Assembly (NCBI RefSeq): GCF_016735585.2 | Contig: NZ_JAERSE020000002.1 | Span: 496,001 to 560,000, forward strand | Reading direction: 5' to 3' | Length of the DNA stretch: 64,000 nt | DNA from: Chryseobacterium tagetis | Lineage (GTDB): Bacteria; Bacteroidota; Bacteroidia; Flavobacteriales; Weeksellaceae | In this document: in pieces, positions 35,812-43,011 of the stretch | Numbering within the stretch: the first letter of the stretch is position 1 | How the letters are laid out: each line of letters opens with the position of its first letter | Made by a program: the position numbers and the translations under genes | The notes under the pieces: model-generated | Seen by the model: the letters and a program-made list of their open reading frames with translations, nothing else | Told to the model about the DNA's origin: nothing | Databases searched by the model: none

Positions 35812-35833
35812 AGATTTCTGGGAGATTTTTTTA
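35801..35833 (+). terminator. element-borne terminator of the tRNA-Val operon
   Basis: Eleven-base arms (35801-35811 and 35820-35830, one G-U) with an 8-base loop and a T-run. The left arm is part of the attachment site; the right arm comes from the element, so the element supplies a new terminator for the tRNA. Confidence 0.85.
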
Positions 35834-35934
35834 TTTATACCACTTCTCTCCTACTCATGGGAGTTTACAGCATTTCTTATTTAAATCCTAAGTTTTTTAA
35901 ATCTCAATATTTTTCAATTTTAAGGCAGAGTTTT

Positions 35935-36080
35935 AGGTGTCCCTATTTTCTCTCAGGTGTCCTTTCCAATTTAGAACTTAAAAATCCTAATTCAATTTGA
36001 GATTTTTATTTCTTTAATTTTTACAATCCTCCTTACTTTCTGGTGTCCCTTCTGGTGTCCCAAAAAAGTTCTGGTGTCCC
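35935..36080. repeat. five direct GGTGTCC repeats before the integrase gene
   Basis: Copies are at 35935-35943, 35955-35962, 36040-36049, 36052-36061 and 36071-36080. The last three share the longer form CTGGTGTCCC; the first two read AGGTGTCC. All point the same way. The place, between the attachment core and the integrase start, is where arm-type integrase or excisionase sites are found. That reading is inference. The rest of the 305-base gap between the tRNA and the integrase gene holds no gene. Confidence 0.75.
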
Positions 36081-36108
36081 ATCTTAAACCCCTATAAATA
36101 ATACAAAA

Positions 36109-37296
36109 ATGAAAATACTATTCTATATAAGAAGAGCAAAAGTAAATGCAAATAACCTATGTCCTTTAACCTGTAGGATCACAAATGAATGCCAAAGAAA
36201 AGAGTTTTCAACAGGTATATTTATGAACCCAGATTATTGGAATGCTTCAAAACAGAAAGCACATCCTCCCAATAAAGAAAATACACAGATCAATACTCAA
36301 CTCAGCCTGATTAAACAAGAAATTAATCAGGCTTTTTTATTCCTTCAAGTTCAGGAAAAGGACTTTGATGTAGATGATATTTACAGACAATATAAAGGAG
36401 AAAATATCAAGCATGAAAAATCCATTATGGAAGTATTTCACCTGCATATCACTAAACAGGAAAAATTGATTGGTATTTCTACTACCAAAGTATCTGTAGC
36501 TAAGTTCTACCAAACTCAGGTTCATGTAAAATCCTTTATAAAATACAAATACAATAAATCAGACTATCTCCTGAAAGACATGACTATGGCATTCATTACA
36601 GAATTTGAATTTTATCTCAAAGCTGAAAAACAATTTAAACAAAATACAGTTCATAAGACCATACAGAGGCTTAAACAGATAGTGAAGTTAGCTGTAGGAT
36701 TGGATCACTTAACTAAAGATCCTTTCCTACTCTACAAGAACAGGAAACCTAAGAAACAGGTGGTATTCTTATCTAAAGAAGAATTGGAAACATTAGAGAC
36801 ACATCAGTTTGCTTCTGAAAGATTACAACAAGTAGCTGATATGTTTATTTTCTGTTGCTACACAGGATTAGCATATACAGAAATGGCAAATCTTAAAGTA
36901 AGTGATATTCAGACAGGCTATGACAGTAACAAGTGGATTCATATTCACAGACAGAAGACTAAAAGGGATTATGATATTCCTTTGTTATCTAAAGCTGAAA
37001 GTATTTTAAACAAGTATAGAACTGAAACTAGGCTTCTCCCTGTTATTACAAATCAAAAGTTTAATTCTTATCTAAAGGAAATAGCTGATATTGTAGGTAT
37101 CACTAAAACCTTAACTCATCATATTGGAAGGAAGACTTTTGCCTCTACTATCCTACTGTATAATGATGTTCCTATGGAAATTGTGAGTGAGCTTTTAGGT
37201 CATTCAGAGATCGGGATTACTCAGCAGCATTATGCCAAGGTGGTTAAGAAGAAAATTGGTGAGCAGATGAGTAAATTAAATTCTAAGCTTAAGTGA
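36109..37296 (+). CDS. tyrosine recombinase (integrase) of the island
   Basis: The 395-residue protein has an N-terminal arm-binding region, a SAM-like core-binding domain (about 100-215) and a catalytic domain. In the catalytic part I see a beta-hairpin Lys in HRQKTKRDYD, HHIGR with His338 and Arg341, LLGHSEIG with His365, and nucleophile Tyr375 in QQHYAKV. The place of the first catalytic Arg (TGLR in most members) reads TGLA, with Ala255. The integrase of CTnDOT also lacks that Arg, so this is a known variation in Bacteroidota. It should catalyse insertion at the tRNA-Val site. Confidence 0.93.
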   Translation: MKILFYIRRAKVNANNLCPLTCRITNECQRKEFSTGIFMNPDYWNASKQKAHPPNKENTQINTQLSLIKQEINQAFLFLQVQEKDFDVDDIYRQYKGENIKHEKSIMEVFHLHITKQEKLIGISTTKVSVAKFYQTQVHVKSFIKYKYNKSDYLLKDMTMAFITEFEFYLKAEKQFKQNTVHKTIQRLKQIVKLAVGLDHLTKDPFLLYKNRKPKKQVVFLSKEELETLETHQFASERLQQVADMFIFCCYTGLAYTEMANLKVSDIQTGYDSNKWIHIHRQKTKRDYDIPLLSKAESILNKYRTETRLLPVITNQKFNSYLKEIADIVGITKTLTHHIGRKTFASTILLYNDVPMEIVSELLGHSEIGITQQHYAKVVKKKIGEQMSKLNSKLK

Positions 37297-37349
37297 GCAT
37301 TATGTATTATTAACTCTTTGTATTTTTACAGAGAGTTAATTTTCAATTT

Positions 37350-39866
37350 ATGTTACTAGATGCCAAGCTGAGTCAATTTGATTCATTCCCTATAGAATTT
37401 AAAGAGATTAATCCTGAAGATTTCATGTTTACTTTAGATGCTTCGGGAACAAGAGTTCCAAGAACTGATTTTGAAATTGAAAATGGAGGGGACAAAATAT
37501 TAATATCTCCTGATCCTAATGGCTATATAAATGATACCTTACAAACCCATTTAAAACTTGCACATAAAAACACTGTAGTAATCAATGCTCCTGTTGGGCA
37601 AGGTAAATCATATGCTATAATTCAAACTGTAAAAAGGTACTTTGACTCAAATGAAAAGTATTTAGTTTTTGTAGTTTCTCCTTTTGTAAGTTTAGTTAAA
37701 CAATATTGTAATGATATTGAGGAATCAGGGGTTCCTGCTGATCAGATTTATAGTTATGATAACTTGGGAAGAAGCACTGGTATTGATTATACTAAAAGAG
37801 AAATTCAGGTTGTTACAGCAAACACTTTATTAGGAAATCCAGGAGAAGATGGATTTAAAAACTCTGATATTAAAAGAGAGTATATAAATACTCTTGTAAC
37901 CCATTGTGAAAGAGAAGGAATAAAGGTTGTTTTCATTTATGATGAAATACATGACTCCTATCATAACTTTCAACAAGAATATATATTCAACTTATGGAAA
38001 TGGAGAAGTGTGATTCAAAAGAATTTTATACTAAGTGCTACTTACAATGAAGCTTCTAAGGTTGTAATAGAATATTTAGCTGAGCTTACAGACTATAAAA
38101 TTCAGATTATTGAATCTGAAAGAGTGAGATTTGTTGATAAGCAGAGTACTTTACATTTATACTACTCTTCTGCTTACAATTTTACTTCTAAAACCATAGA
38201 GATAGATAGTTTAATTAAAAGCTTGATAACCCGTAAGAAAAATGTTGACATACTATGTTATTCTAAAAACCTAGCTAAAAGCTTAATCAATCCAAAGGAT
38301 GAGATTGGAAAGTTACTTCTAGATACTTATGGAGAGATAAAAGATTGTACTTCTGAGCTGAATACTAATCAAAGAGAAGAAAATGCTGGTCCTACTAATC
38401 AATATGATAATGAGAAATGCAATGTTGGAACTAACTTCAAAACGGGTGTTAGTATAAAAAAAGACAATCATGCATTTGTAATAATATTACCTTCTAGAAG
38501 TACCAGATTACCTTTTAGAAATAAATACGGGATCTTTTCGGGAGGTGTTAACTCTGTAATCCAAGCATTAGCAAGACAAAGAACTAAGGGGGAAATACAT
38601 ATTGTTTTACCTAAGCCAGACCATTTTCACTATGATAGTTTGGTTTATTCTGGCATGACACCAGAACAGAAGGAAGTTTTTGAACAGTATTATAATCTAG
38701 TTCAACATTACAAAGCTCCTGATAGCAGGGTAAAATATATCAAACTAAACAGACAAGATTTTCTTTTAAGAGATTTCTATGAGAATAAGCTAAAAGGAAA
38801 TGTAAAAGATGAGATTACAGCAATAGATTCCTTATCTAGAAGTACCACTTTGCCAAGGCTCCTTTTCCCATCCTTTCAGGAGTTTAAATTGGAAACGGGA
38901 GAAGATTTCCTTGCTAATGAAGTTCCTTTCTTTGGAGGAGATATAAGCTCGTATGTAACTTATAGTGCATTAACTAATCAGTTTATTAATTGTAAGTTAC
39001 AAGAAATAAGTTTTAGACCTGTTATCAAATTTGAGGAAGGTAGAGTTCAAGAGGTGTTAAAAACAGTACTCAATCAGTTTTATGGGGAAGACTATTTCTA
39101 TTCATTAGCTTCATTTTCTAATTTTTCACTCTTTTATAATGACTTTAAAACATCCTTATTTAAGGATTATCAGCTACTCTATAAGAAAGCAGGGGGAGAT
39201 TCTTTTGAAAATATTATTGAAGGAACACCACAAGCAAAGAAGTTTGAACTACAACTTTTACTTTTTACTAGTAAGCTGAAAGAAGGTAAATTAAAATCTC
39301 TATATGATGAGGACTATTCAAGAGGTGATTACTTTAGTGATGCAATAGCTCACACTAAAAACATAGATATTGACTCTATAGATGATGTTTCTTATAAAAA
39401 AAGAGTTGAGTTCTATCAAATACTCAATTATTTCAGAGAAAAGATGATAGCATCCCTTAATGAGTATAGAAGAGGGGATGATTCTTATCATTTTATTCCT
39501 TCTAGTTATTATGACGGATTCTTCACAACAGAAGACATTACAAAAATTAGAAGATTACTAAACTTATATAGGAATGATAAGCTACTAGAAATTGGTGTTT
39601 TTGAATTCAGAAGGAGGTTTGAGGAAAGCAATGTATTAAAAAGTAAATTAAAAACATTGTATTCCCTCTTAAGAGAGGACTTTCTTGACACAGAAGAAAG
39701 AACTGTTGACCCTAAAATAAACTGTCTTGGTAAGAGGAGGAATGTTAAGCCTGTAAGATCCATAAAGCTAATCCCTTTTAAAGCTAGATTAAACTTTGTA
39801 GAAACTCAGGATTATATTAACTTAGATACTTTAAAAGTATATTCCAATCTAGAAGATTTATTCTAA
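37350..39866 (+). CDS. SF2 helicase-like protein of the island
   Basis: The 838-residue protein has SF2 motifs in the right order: motif I APVGQGKS (80-87), motif II DEIH (198-201), motif III SAT (229-231) and motif VI QALARQR (405-411). The N-terminal 70 residues and the 400 after the helicase core match nothing I know. Single large SF2 proteins of this type in small mobile elements may open an origin for replication or act in defence; the sequence does not decide. It starts 54 bases after the integrase and ends at a strong hairpin, so the two may be one transcript. Confidence 0.75.
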   Translation: MLLDAKLSQFDSFPIEFKEINPEDFMFTLDASGTRVPRTDFEIENGGDKILISPDPNGYINDTLQTHLKLAHKNTVVINAPVGQGKSYAIIQTVKRYFDSNEKYLVFVVSPFVSLVKQYCNDIEESGVPADQIYSYDNLGRSTGIDYTKREIQVVTANTLLGNPGEDGFKNSDIKREYINTLVTHCEREGIKVVFIYDEIHDSYHNFQQEYIFNLWKWRSVIQKNFILSATYNEASKVVIEYLAELTDYKIQIIESERVRFVDKQSTLHLYYSSAYNFTSKTIEIDSLIKSLITRKKNVDILCYSKNLAKSLINPKDEIGKLLLDTYGEIKDCTSELNTNQREENAGPTNQYDNEKCNVGTNFKTGVSIKKDNHAFVIILPSRSTRLPFRNKYGIFSGGVNSVIQALARQRTKGEIHIVLPKPDHFHYDSLVYSGMTPEQKEVFEQYYNLVQHYKAPDSRVKYIKLNRQDFLLRDFYENKLKGNVKDEITAIDSLSRSTTLPRLLFPSFQEFKLETGEDFLANEVPFFGGDISSYVTYSALTNQFINCKLQEISFRPVIKFEEGRVQEVLKTVLNQFYGEDYFYSLASFSNFSLFYNDFKTSLFKDYQLLYKKAGGDSFENIIEGTPQAKKFELQLLLFTSKLKEGKLKSLYDEDYSRGDYFSDAIAHTKNIDIDSIDDVSYKKRVEFYQILNYFREKMIASLNEYRRGDDSYHFIPSSYYDGFFTTEDITKIRRLLNLYRNDKLLEIGVFEFRRRFEESNVLKSKLKTLYSLLREDFLDTEERTVDPKINCLGKRRNVKPVRSIKLIPFKARLNFVETQDYINLDTLKVYSNLEDLF

Positions 39867-39921
39867 AAAATGTCCACTTTCCGTAGGAGTAGTATTATAC
39901 AATACGGAAAGTGGACATTTT
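39867..39921. terminator. perfect 19-base inverted repeat, probable bidirectional terminator
   Basis: Arms at 39867-39885 and 39903-39921 are fully complementary, with a 17-base loop, starting AAAATGTCC and ending GGACATTTT. The left arm begins just behind the stop codon of the helicase gene. The position fits termination; the long loop would also fit a protein-binding site. Confidence 0.7.
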
Positions 39922-40202
39922 CATTATATGTATATTCTATAGTTCCAGAAGGAACTTTCAATTTACAGGTTAAGACATAGGGGGTTCTTTTTAAATCTCC
40001 CCCATCCTGAAAATCTTTGATTTAACAACGCACGAATTCAGAGGAGGACAACTCTGTTGTAAGTTTTTGTTCCAAAACCTTTGGTACACAAAGTTACAAT
40101 TTTAAAATGACAATTTCAAGTATTTTAGCCCCACCAGAGCATGTTTGAAGCTAATAGCCAAATTGTGTTTTGGCTCTATATTTTTTTTACAAACTATTTA
40201 TT
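39922..40202. other. non-coding region with small hairpins
   Basis: No gene is visible. It contains AGTTCC-AGAA-GGAACT near 39941-39956 and a possible stem ACAAC/GTTGT with an inner AGAG/CTCT pair near 40025-40060. It may hold the promoter of the ATPase gene, a small RNA or an origin; none is proven. Confidence 0.3.
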
Positions 40203-41120
40203 ATGCAATTAAAACAATCACAAAGACAGCAGGTCAAATTAAGACTTGGCATATCTGGAGCATCAGGTTTCGGAAAAACTTATTCTGCTTTACAATTAGC
40301 ATATGGAATTACAAATGATTGGAGCAAAGTAGCTGTTATAGACACAGAAAATTCTTCTGCATCTCTGTATTCAGCTTTGGGTAATTATAATGTATTGGAT
40401 TTACAAGCTCCTTATGGCCCTGAAAGATATATTCAGGCTATTGAACTATGTGAGAAATCAGGAATTGAAGTTATTATTGTAGACTCAGCCAGCCATGAAT
40501 GGAATGGCACAGGAGGATGCTTAGAAATACATGAAAAGTTAGGTGGTAGATTCCAAGATTGGGCAAACGTGAGTCCTCGTCACCAAGCCTTTATAAATAA
40601 GATATTACAATCAAGTTGCCATATCATTACAACTACTAGAAGGAAAATAGATTATTCCCTTGATATAGGTAGTAATGGTAAAACCCAAGTTGTGAAACAT
40701 GGAACTAAGGAAATCACTAGAGATGGCTTTGAGTATGAGCTAACTATAAACTTCGAGCTTATTAATGAAAATCATCTTGCTAAAGCTTCTAAAGACAGGA
40801 CAGGATTATTTATGAATAGATCAGAATTTCTTATTACCCCTGAAACAGGTAAAATGATTTTAGAATGGTGTAATACAGGAAGTAAACCTAGTGACAATTC
40901 TACTCAACAACAATCTCCTAACCTGATAGAAGTTACTGAAGAAGAGGTCTATAATGCGATTCAAAGTTGTAACTCTGTAGCTGAACTCCTAGCATTATAC
41001 AAACAGTTTCCTCAATACCATAACTCTTTAAAACCAGATTTTGAAGCAAGGAAATTAATACTTATTCATTTAGCTAACCCAAATAACTTTTCACAAAATA
41101 GACACTCAAAACAACATTAA
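40203..41120 (+). CDS. RecA-fold AAA family ATPase (Sak4/AAA_24-like)
   Basis: From the ATG at 40203 the protein is 305 residues. Walker A is GASGFGKT (19-26) and Walker B is EVIIVDSASHEW with Asp94. The core resembles phage-type ATPases of the AAA_24 group, which includes Sak4-like single-strand annealing proteins. In phages these act in recombination beside a single-strand-binding protein. About 70 residues at the C-terminus are variable. A TTG 11 codons upstream is a less likely start. It suggests that the island carries a DNA replication or recombination module with the helicase. Confidence 0.72.
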   Translation: MQLKQSQRQQVKLRLGISGASGFGKTYSALQLAYGITNDWSKVAVIDTENSSASLYSALGNYNVLDLQAPYGPERYIQAIELCEKSGIEVIIVDSASHEWNGTGGCLEIHEKLGGRFQDWANVSPRHQAFINKILQSSCHIITTTRRKIDYSLDIGSNGKTQVVKHGTKEITRDGFEYELTINFELINENHLAKASKDRTGLFMNRSEFLITPETGKMILEWCNTGSKPSDNSTQQQSPNLIEVTEEEVYNAIQSCNSVAELLALYKQFPQYHNSLKPDFEARKLILIHLANPNNFSQNRHSKQH

Positions 41121-41165
41121 ACCCACTGCTTTAGAAGAAGCCTTTAACATTTAAAATTCTAATAA

Positions 41166-41312
41166 CATAATAGGGAAAGTGCCGATGGTTTAGAATTAAG
41201 GAATTTAGTTAGGAAGAATATCAGAAACATTTTCCTAGGTGATAATGAGAATTTTGAAGATACAGAAATATCCTACCCAAGTAGAATGAATGGAATTGAC
41301 AAGTGCAAATGA
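41166..41312 (+). pseudogene. open frame without start, possible gene relic
   Basis: A frame of 48 codons from a stop to a stop reads coding-like (it includes NLVRKNIRNIFLGDNENFED) but has no start at its beginning. It runs into the start of the next ORF in another frame. The end of the ATPase gene also has a coding-like stretch in the +1 frame (KPTALEEAFNI, stop at 41153). This looks like a region of decayed or frameshifted coding DNA. Confidence 0.25.
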
Positions 41313-41505
41313 TTTATATTCTCAAGCTTTAGAAACTATGCAGAGTTATAATGCAGAACTACAACACCTCATAGAAATGAAAGAACTCACACAGGATTAT
41401 CTTTCAGAAAATCAACTTGCTCAGCTTGTAGGTAGAAGTATTACACAGGCAAACAAGAGCCGTTATATTGATACCTTCTTAGACAGGAACTTGAAATGCT
41501 TTTGA
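41290..41505 (+). CDS. small helical protein, unknown
   Basis: The 71-residue protein starts at an ATG at 41290 and is predicted helical, with a middle part ENQLAQLVGRSITQANKSRYID that could be a helix-turn-helix-like segment. No family is recognised. It could also be the 3' part of a frameshifted gene that began upstream. Confidence 0.45.
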   Translation: MELTSANDLYSQALETMQSYNAELQHLIEMKELTQDYLSENQLAQLVGRSITQANKSRYIDTFLDRNLKCF

Positions 41506-41576
41506 GTTCTCAAAAGGCATTCAGAAGACACCTAATACTAGTTCTGATTATCATGGGTTTTTGAGCTAAAATAAAA

Positions 41577-41600
41577 AGCTCCAGTTTTTAGACTGGAGCT
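41577..41600 (-). terminator. terminator between convergent genes, mainly for the ImmA gene
   Basis: Nine-base arms AGCTCCAGT and ACTGGAGCT (41577-41585 and 41592-41600). In the minus direction the stem is followed by TTTTTAT; in the plus direction the T-run is poor. Confidence 0.75.
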
Positions 41601-41621
41601 CTATCTTATATTTTATATTAC

Positions 41622-42149
41622 TTAAAAATCATAAAAGTACCCTAGATTATTAAGTCTATAAGTCATTGCAATTTGACTAACTTTAAACTTCTTAGACAAT
41701 TCAGAAATTAAATTATGGTCATTAACAAACCCATCGTCTAATTTTTCTAGCTCTTTCTCTATCAAGCTCTTAGGCATCAAAATAGCAGCAGCAAACTGAT
41801 TGGCTTCCATTTCAATTTTATAATCTTTGTTCTTTGAGCTTGTTTTTCTGAACATATAGGTAATATTATCCACAAAAACCTCTTGCTGTTTGTTTTTATG
41901 AAGTATATAATGACCTAATTCATGTGCTAATGTAAATCTTTGTCTTGAATAAGATTCAGTAGAATTATAGCCTATTTTGCAATTATCATTATCAATTACT
42001 AATACACCTGAAACATCTTCACCTAAATCGTATGGACTTAGTTTAATTCCAAAGCTTTTAATTATGCTCTTTATGGGAATTGGAGCTTCAAGTGTTTCTA
42101 AACTATTAAGCACTTCAAGTGCTTTCTTTTCGATTTGATTTTTTAACAT
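41622..42149 (-). CDS. ImmA/IrrE family metallopeptidase
   Basis: The 175-residue protein has the zinc motif AHELGHYIL with His76, Glu77 and His80, and a downstream EMEANQFAAAILMP helix whose Glu is the third ligand. This is the ImmA/IrrE (COG2856) fold. Members cleave a partner repressor of XRE type when activated, as in ICEBs1 (ImmA-ImmR), in the Deinococcus radiation response, and in the CapP-CapH pair of CBASS operons. The XRE gene lies directly upstream in the same operon (39-base gap), so it is the probable target. A role as inducer of the divergent ubiquitin-like operon is inference. Confidence 0.9.
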   Translation of the reverse strand: MLKNQIEKKALEVLNSLETLEAPIPIKSIIKSFGIKLSPYDLGEDVSGVLVIDNDNCKIGYNSTESYSRQRFTLAHELGHYILHKNKQQEVFVDNITYMFRKTSSKNKDYKIEMEANQFAAAILMPKSLIEKELEKLDDGFVNDHNLISELSKKFKVSQIAMTYRLNNLGYFYDF

Positions 42150-42188
42150 TCAGGAGGGGGTCAATAGCTAAACAATATAATAAAATAA

Positions 42189-42539
42189 TTACATCCCAAG
42201 AACAAAAGATTTAATTTTAGAAATAGATTCTTCAGTTATATCTTCTTTTTTAGCCTTCTTAAGAATTACATTTTTTAGAGGAATATTCTCCTCTATAACA
42301 TATATTCCACTATTGTTTTCAGGAAAAAAATCTGCAGGTGTTGCATCTAAAGCACAACTAATAATCCACAACAAATGAACAGGAGGATATTGTTTTCCTT
42401 TTTCTATGTTGACAATCGAAGTTCTGCTCATTCCTGTTTTGTTAGCTAACTCTGTCTGCGTTAAGCCAAGTTCTTTTCTTTTAGTGACAATAGAGGAACC
42501 AATCGTAGTATAAAACTTTTCTTTACTGATTGTGTTCAT
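42189..42539 (-). CDS. XRE-family transcriptional repressor (partner of ImmA/IrrE protease)
   Basis: The 116-residue protein has an N-terminal helix-turn-helix with TKRKELGLTQTELANKTGMS followed by RTSIVNIEKGKQYP. The C-terminal 45 residues form a linker and a short charged tail, where ImmA-type proteases usually cut. It is first in a two-gene operon with the metallopeptidase and divergent from the ubiquitin-like operon, with 472 bases between the start codons. It probably represses itself and the divergent operon. Confidence 0.9.
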   Translation of the reverse strand: MNTISKEKFYTTIGSSIVTKRKELGLTQTELANKTGMSRTSIVNIEKGKQYPPVHLLWIISCALDATPADFFPENNSGIYVIEENIPLKNVILKKAKKEDITEESISKIKSFVLGM

Positions 42540-42576
42540 ATTTGATTTACTTTAAAAGTTTCTTGATTTCATACTG

Positions 42577-42607
42577 CAAAGTTATAATTTTTTTTTTAAT
42601 AAAACAA
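42577..42607 (-). promoter_or_regulatory. promoter of the XRE-ImmA operon
   Basis: Read on the minus strand, TTG (42605-42607) and TAACTTTG (42577-42584) are 20 bases apart and fit TTG-N19/20-TAnnTTTG. The predicted start of transcription is about 30 bases before the repressor ATG. Confidence 0.65.
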
Positions 42608-42662
42608 TAGAATGTTGGGAATACTTGACATTATTTTTTTTATTTTTTTTTTAACATTTTGT

Positions 42663-42691
42663 TTGTCGTATTAAAAAATTTTATAAATTTG
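42663..42691 (+). promoter_or_regulatory. promoter of the ubiquitin-like operon
   Basis: TTG at 42663-42665 and TAAATTTG at 42684-42691 are 18 bases apart. It faces away from the repressor promoter. A weak inverted repeat AATGT-N12-ACATT at 42611-42632 lies between the two promoters and is a candidate operator. Confidence 0.65.
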
Positions 42692-43011
42692 TACCTGAGA
42701 CTTTTCTAAAGTCTGAATGGCAATTATCTAATTAAGAATTTTTTGATATAAGAATAAAAGAAATATAAAATAGAAGCCCGGCAGTCTTACTACCAGACTT
42801 CGTAATTTGTAACAAATTTAGATGATAAATTTGTAGGTTGGCACCACAAACTTAAGCATTTTCTTTTGATTACAGTTACACTTCTGTAATAAATCTGTCA
42901 AATTTTTTTTATGGTATTATGCTCCAACGTAAAAAATGGGACTTCTTTTCTGTTAACAAAAGCCTTCAGAAAGCTAATGAGCAAAAAGAATAATTCTAAA
43001 TATTTACTACT
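42692..43011 (+). other. long leader of the ubiquitin-like operon
   Basis: About 310 bases lie between the predicted transcription start and the ATG at 43012. I see small stems: GACTTT-TCT-AAAGTC near 42699-42713, AGTCT/AGACT near 42783-42799, and a short AAATTTA-type stem near 42817-42834. No known riboswitch is recognised. A 24-codon ORF is listed separately. The leader may hold a regulatory RNA or upstream peptide. Confidence 0.4.
42919..42993 (+). CDS. possible 24-residue leader peptide
   Basis: ATG at 42919, stop at 42991-42993, 18 bases before the main gene. The peptide is basic and polar (MLQRKKWDFFSVNKSLQKAN, then EQKE). A competing frame from the ATG at 42911 runs into the main gene and looks less protein-like. 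There is no clear ribosome binding site, and confidence is low. Confidence 0.25.
   Translation: MLQRKKWDFFSVNKSLQKANEQKE

Noticed and set aside
35607..36000. ORFs across the tRNA-Val genes
   Set aside because: They only translate the tRNA sequences and their repeats.
42692..43011. retron-type non-coding RNA
   Set aside because: The leader has stems, but no reverse transcriptase gene occurs in the island.
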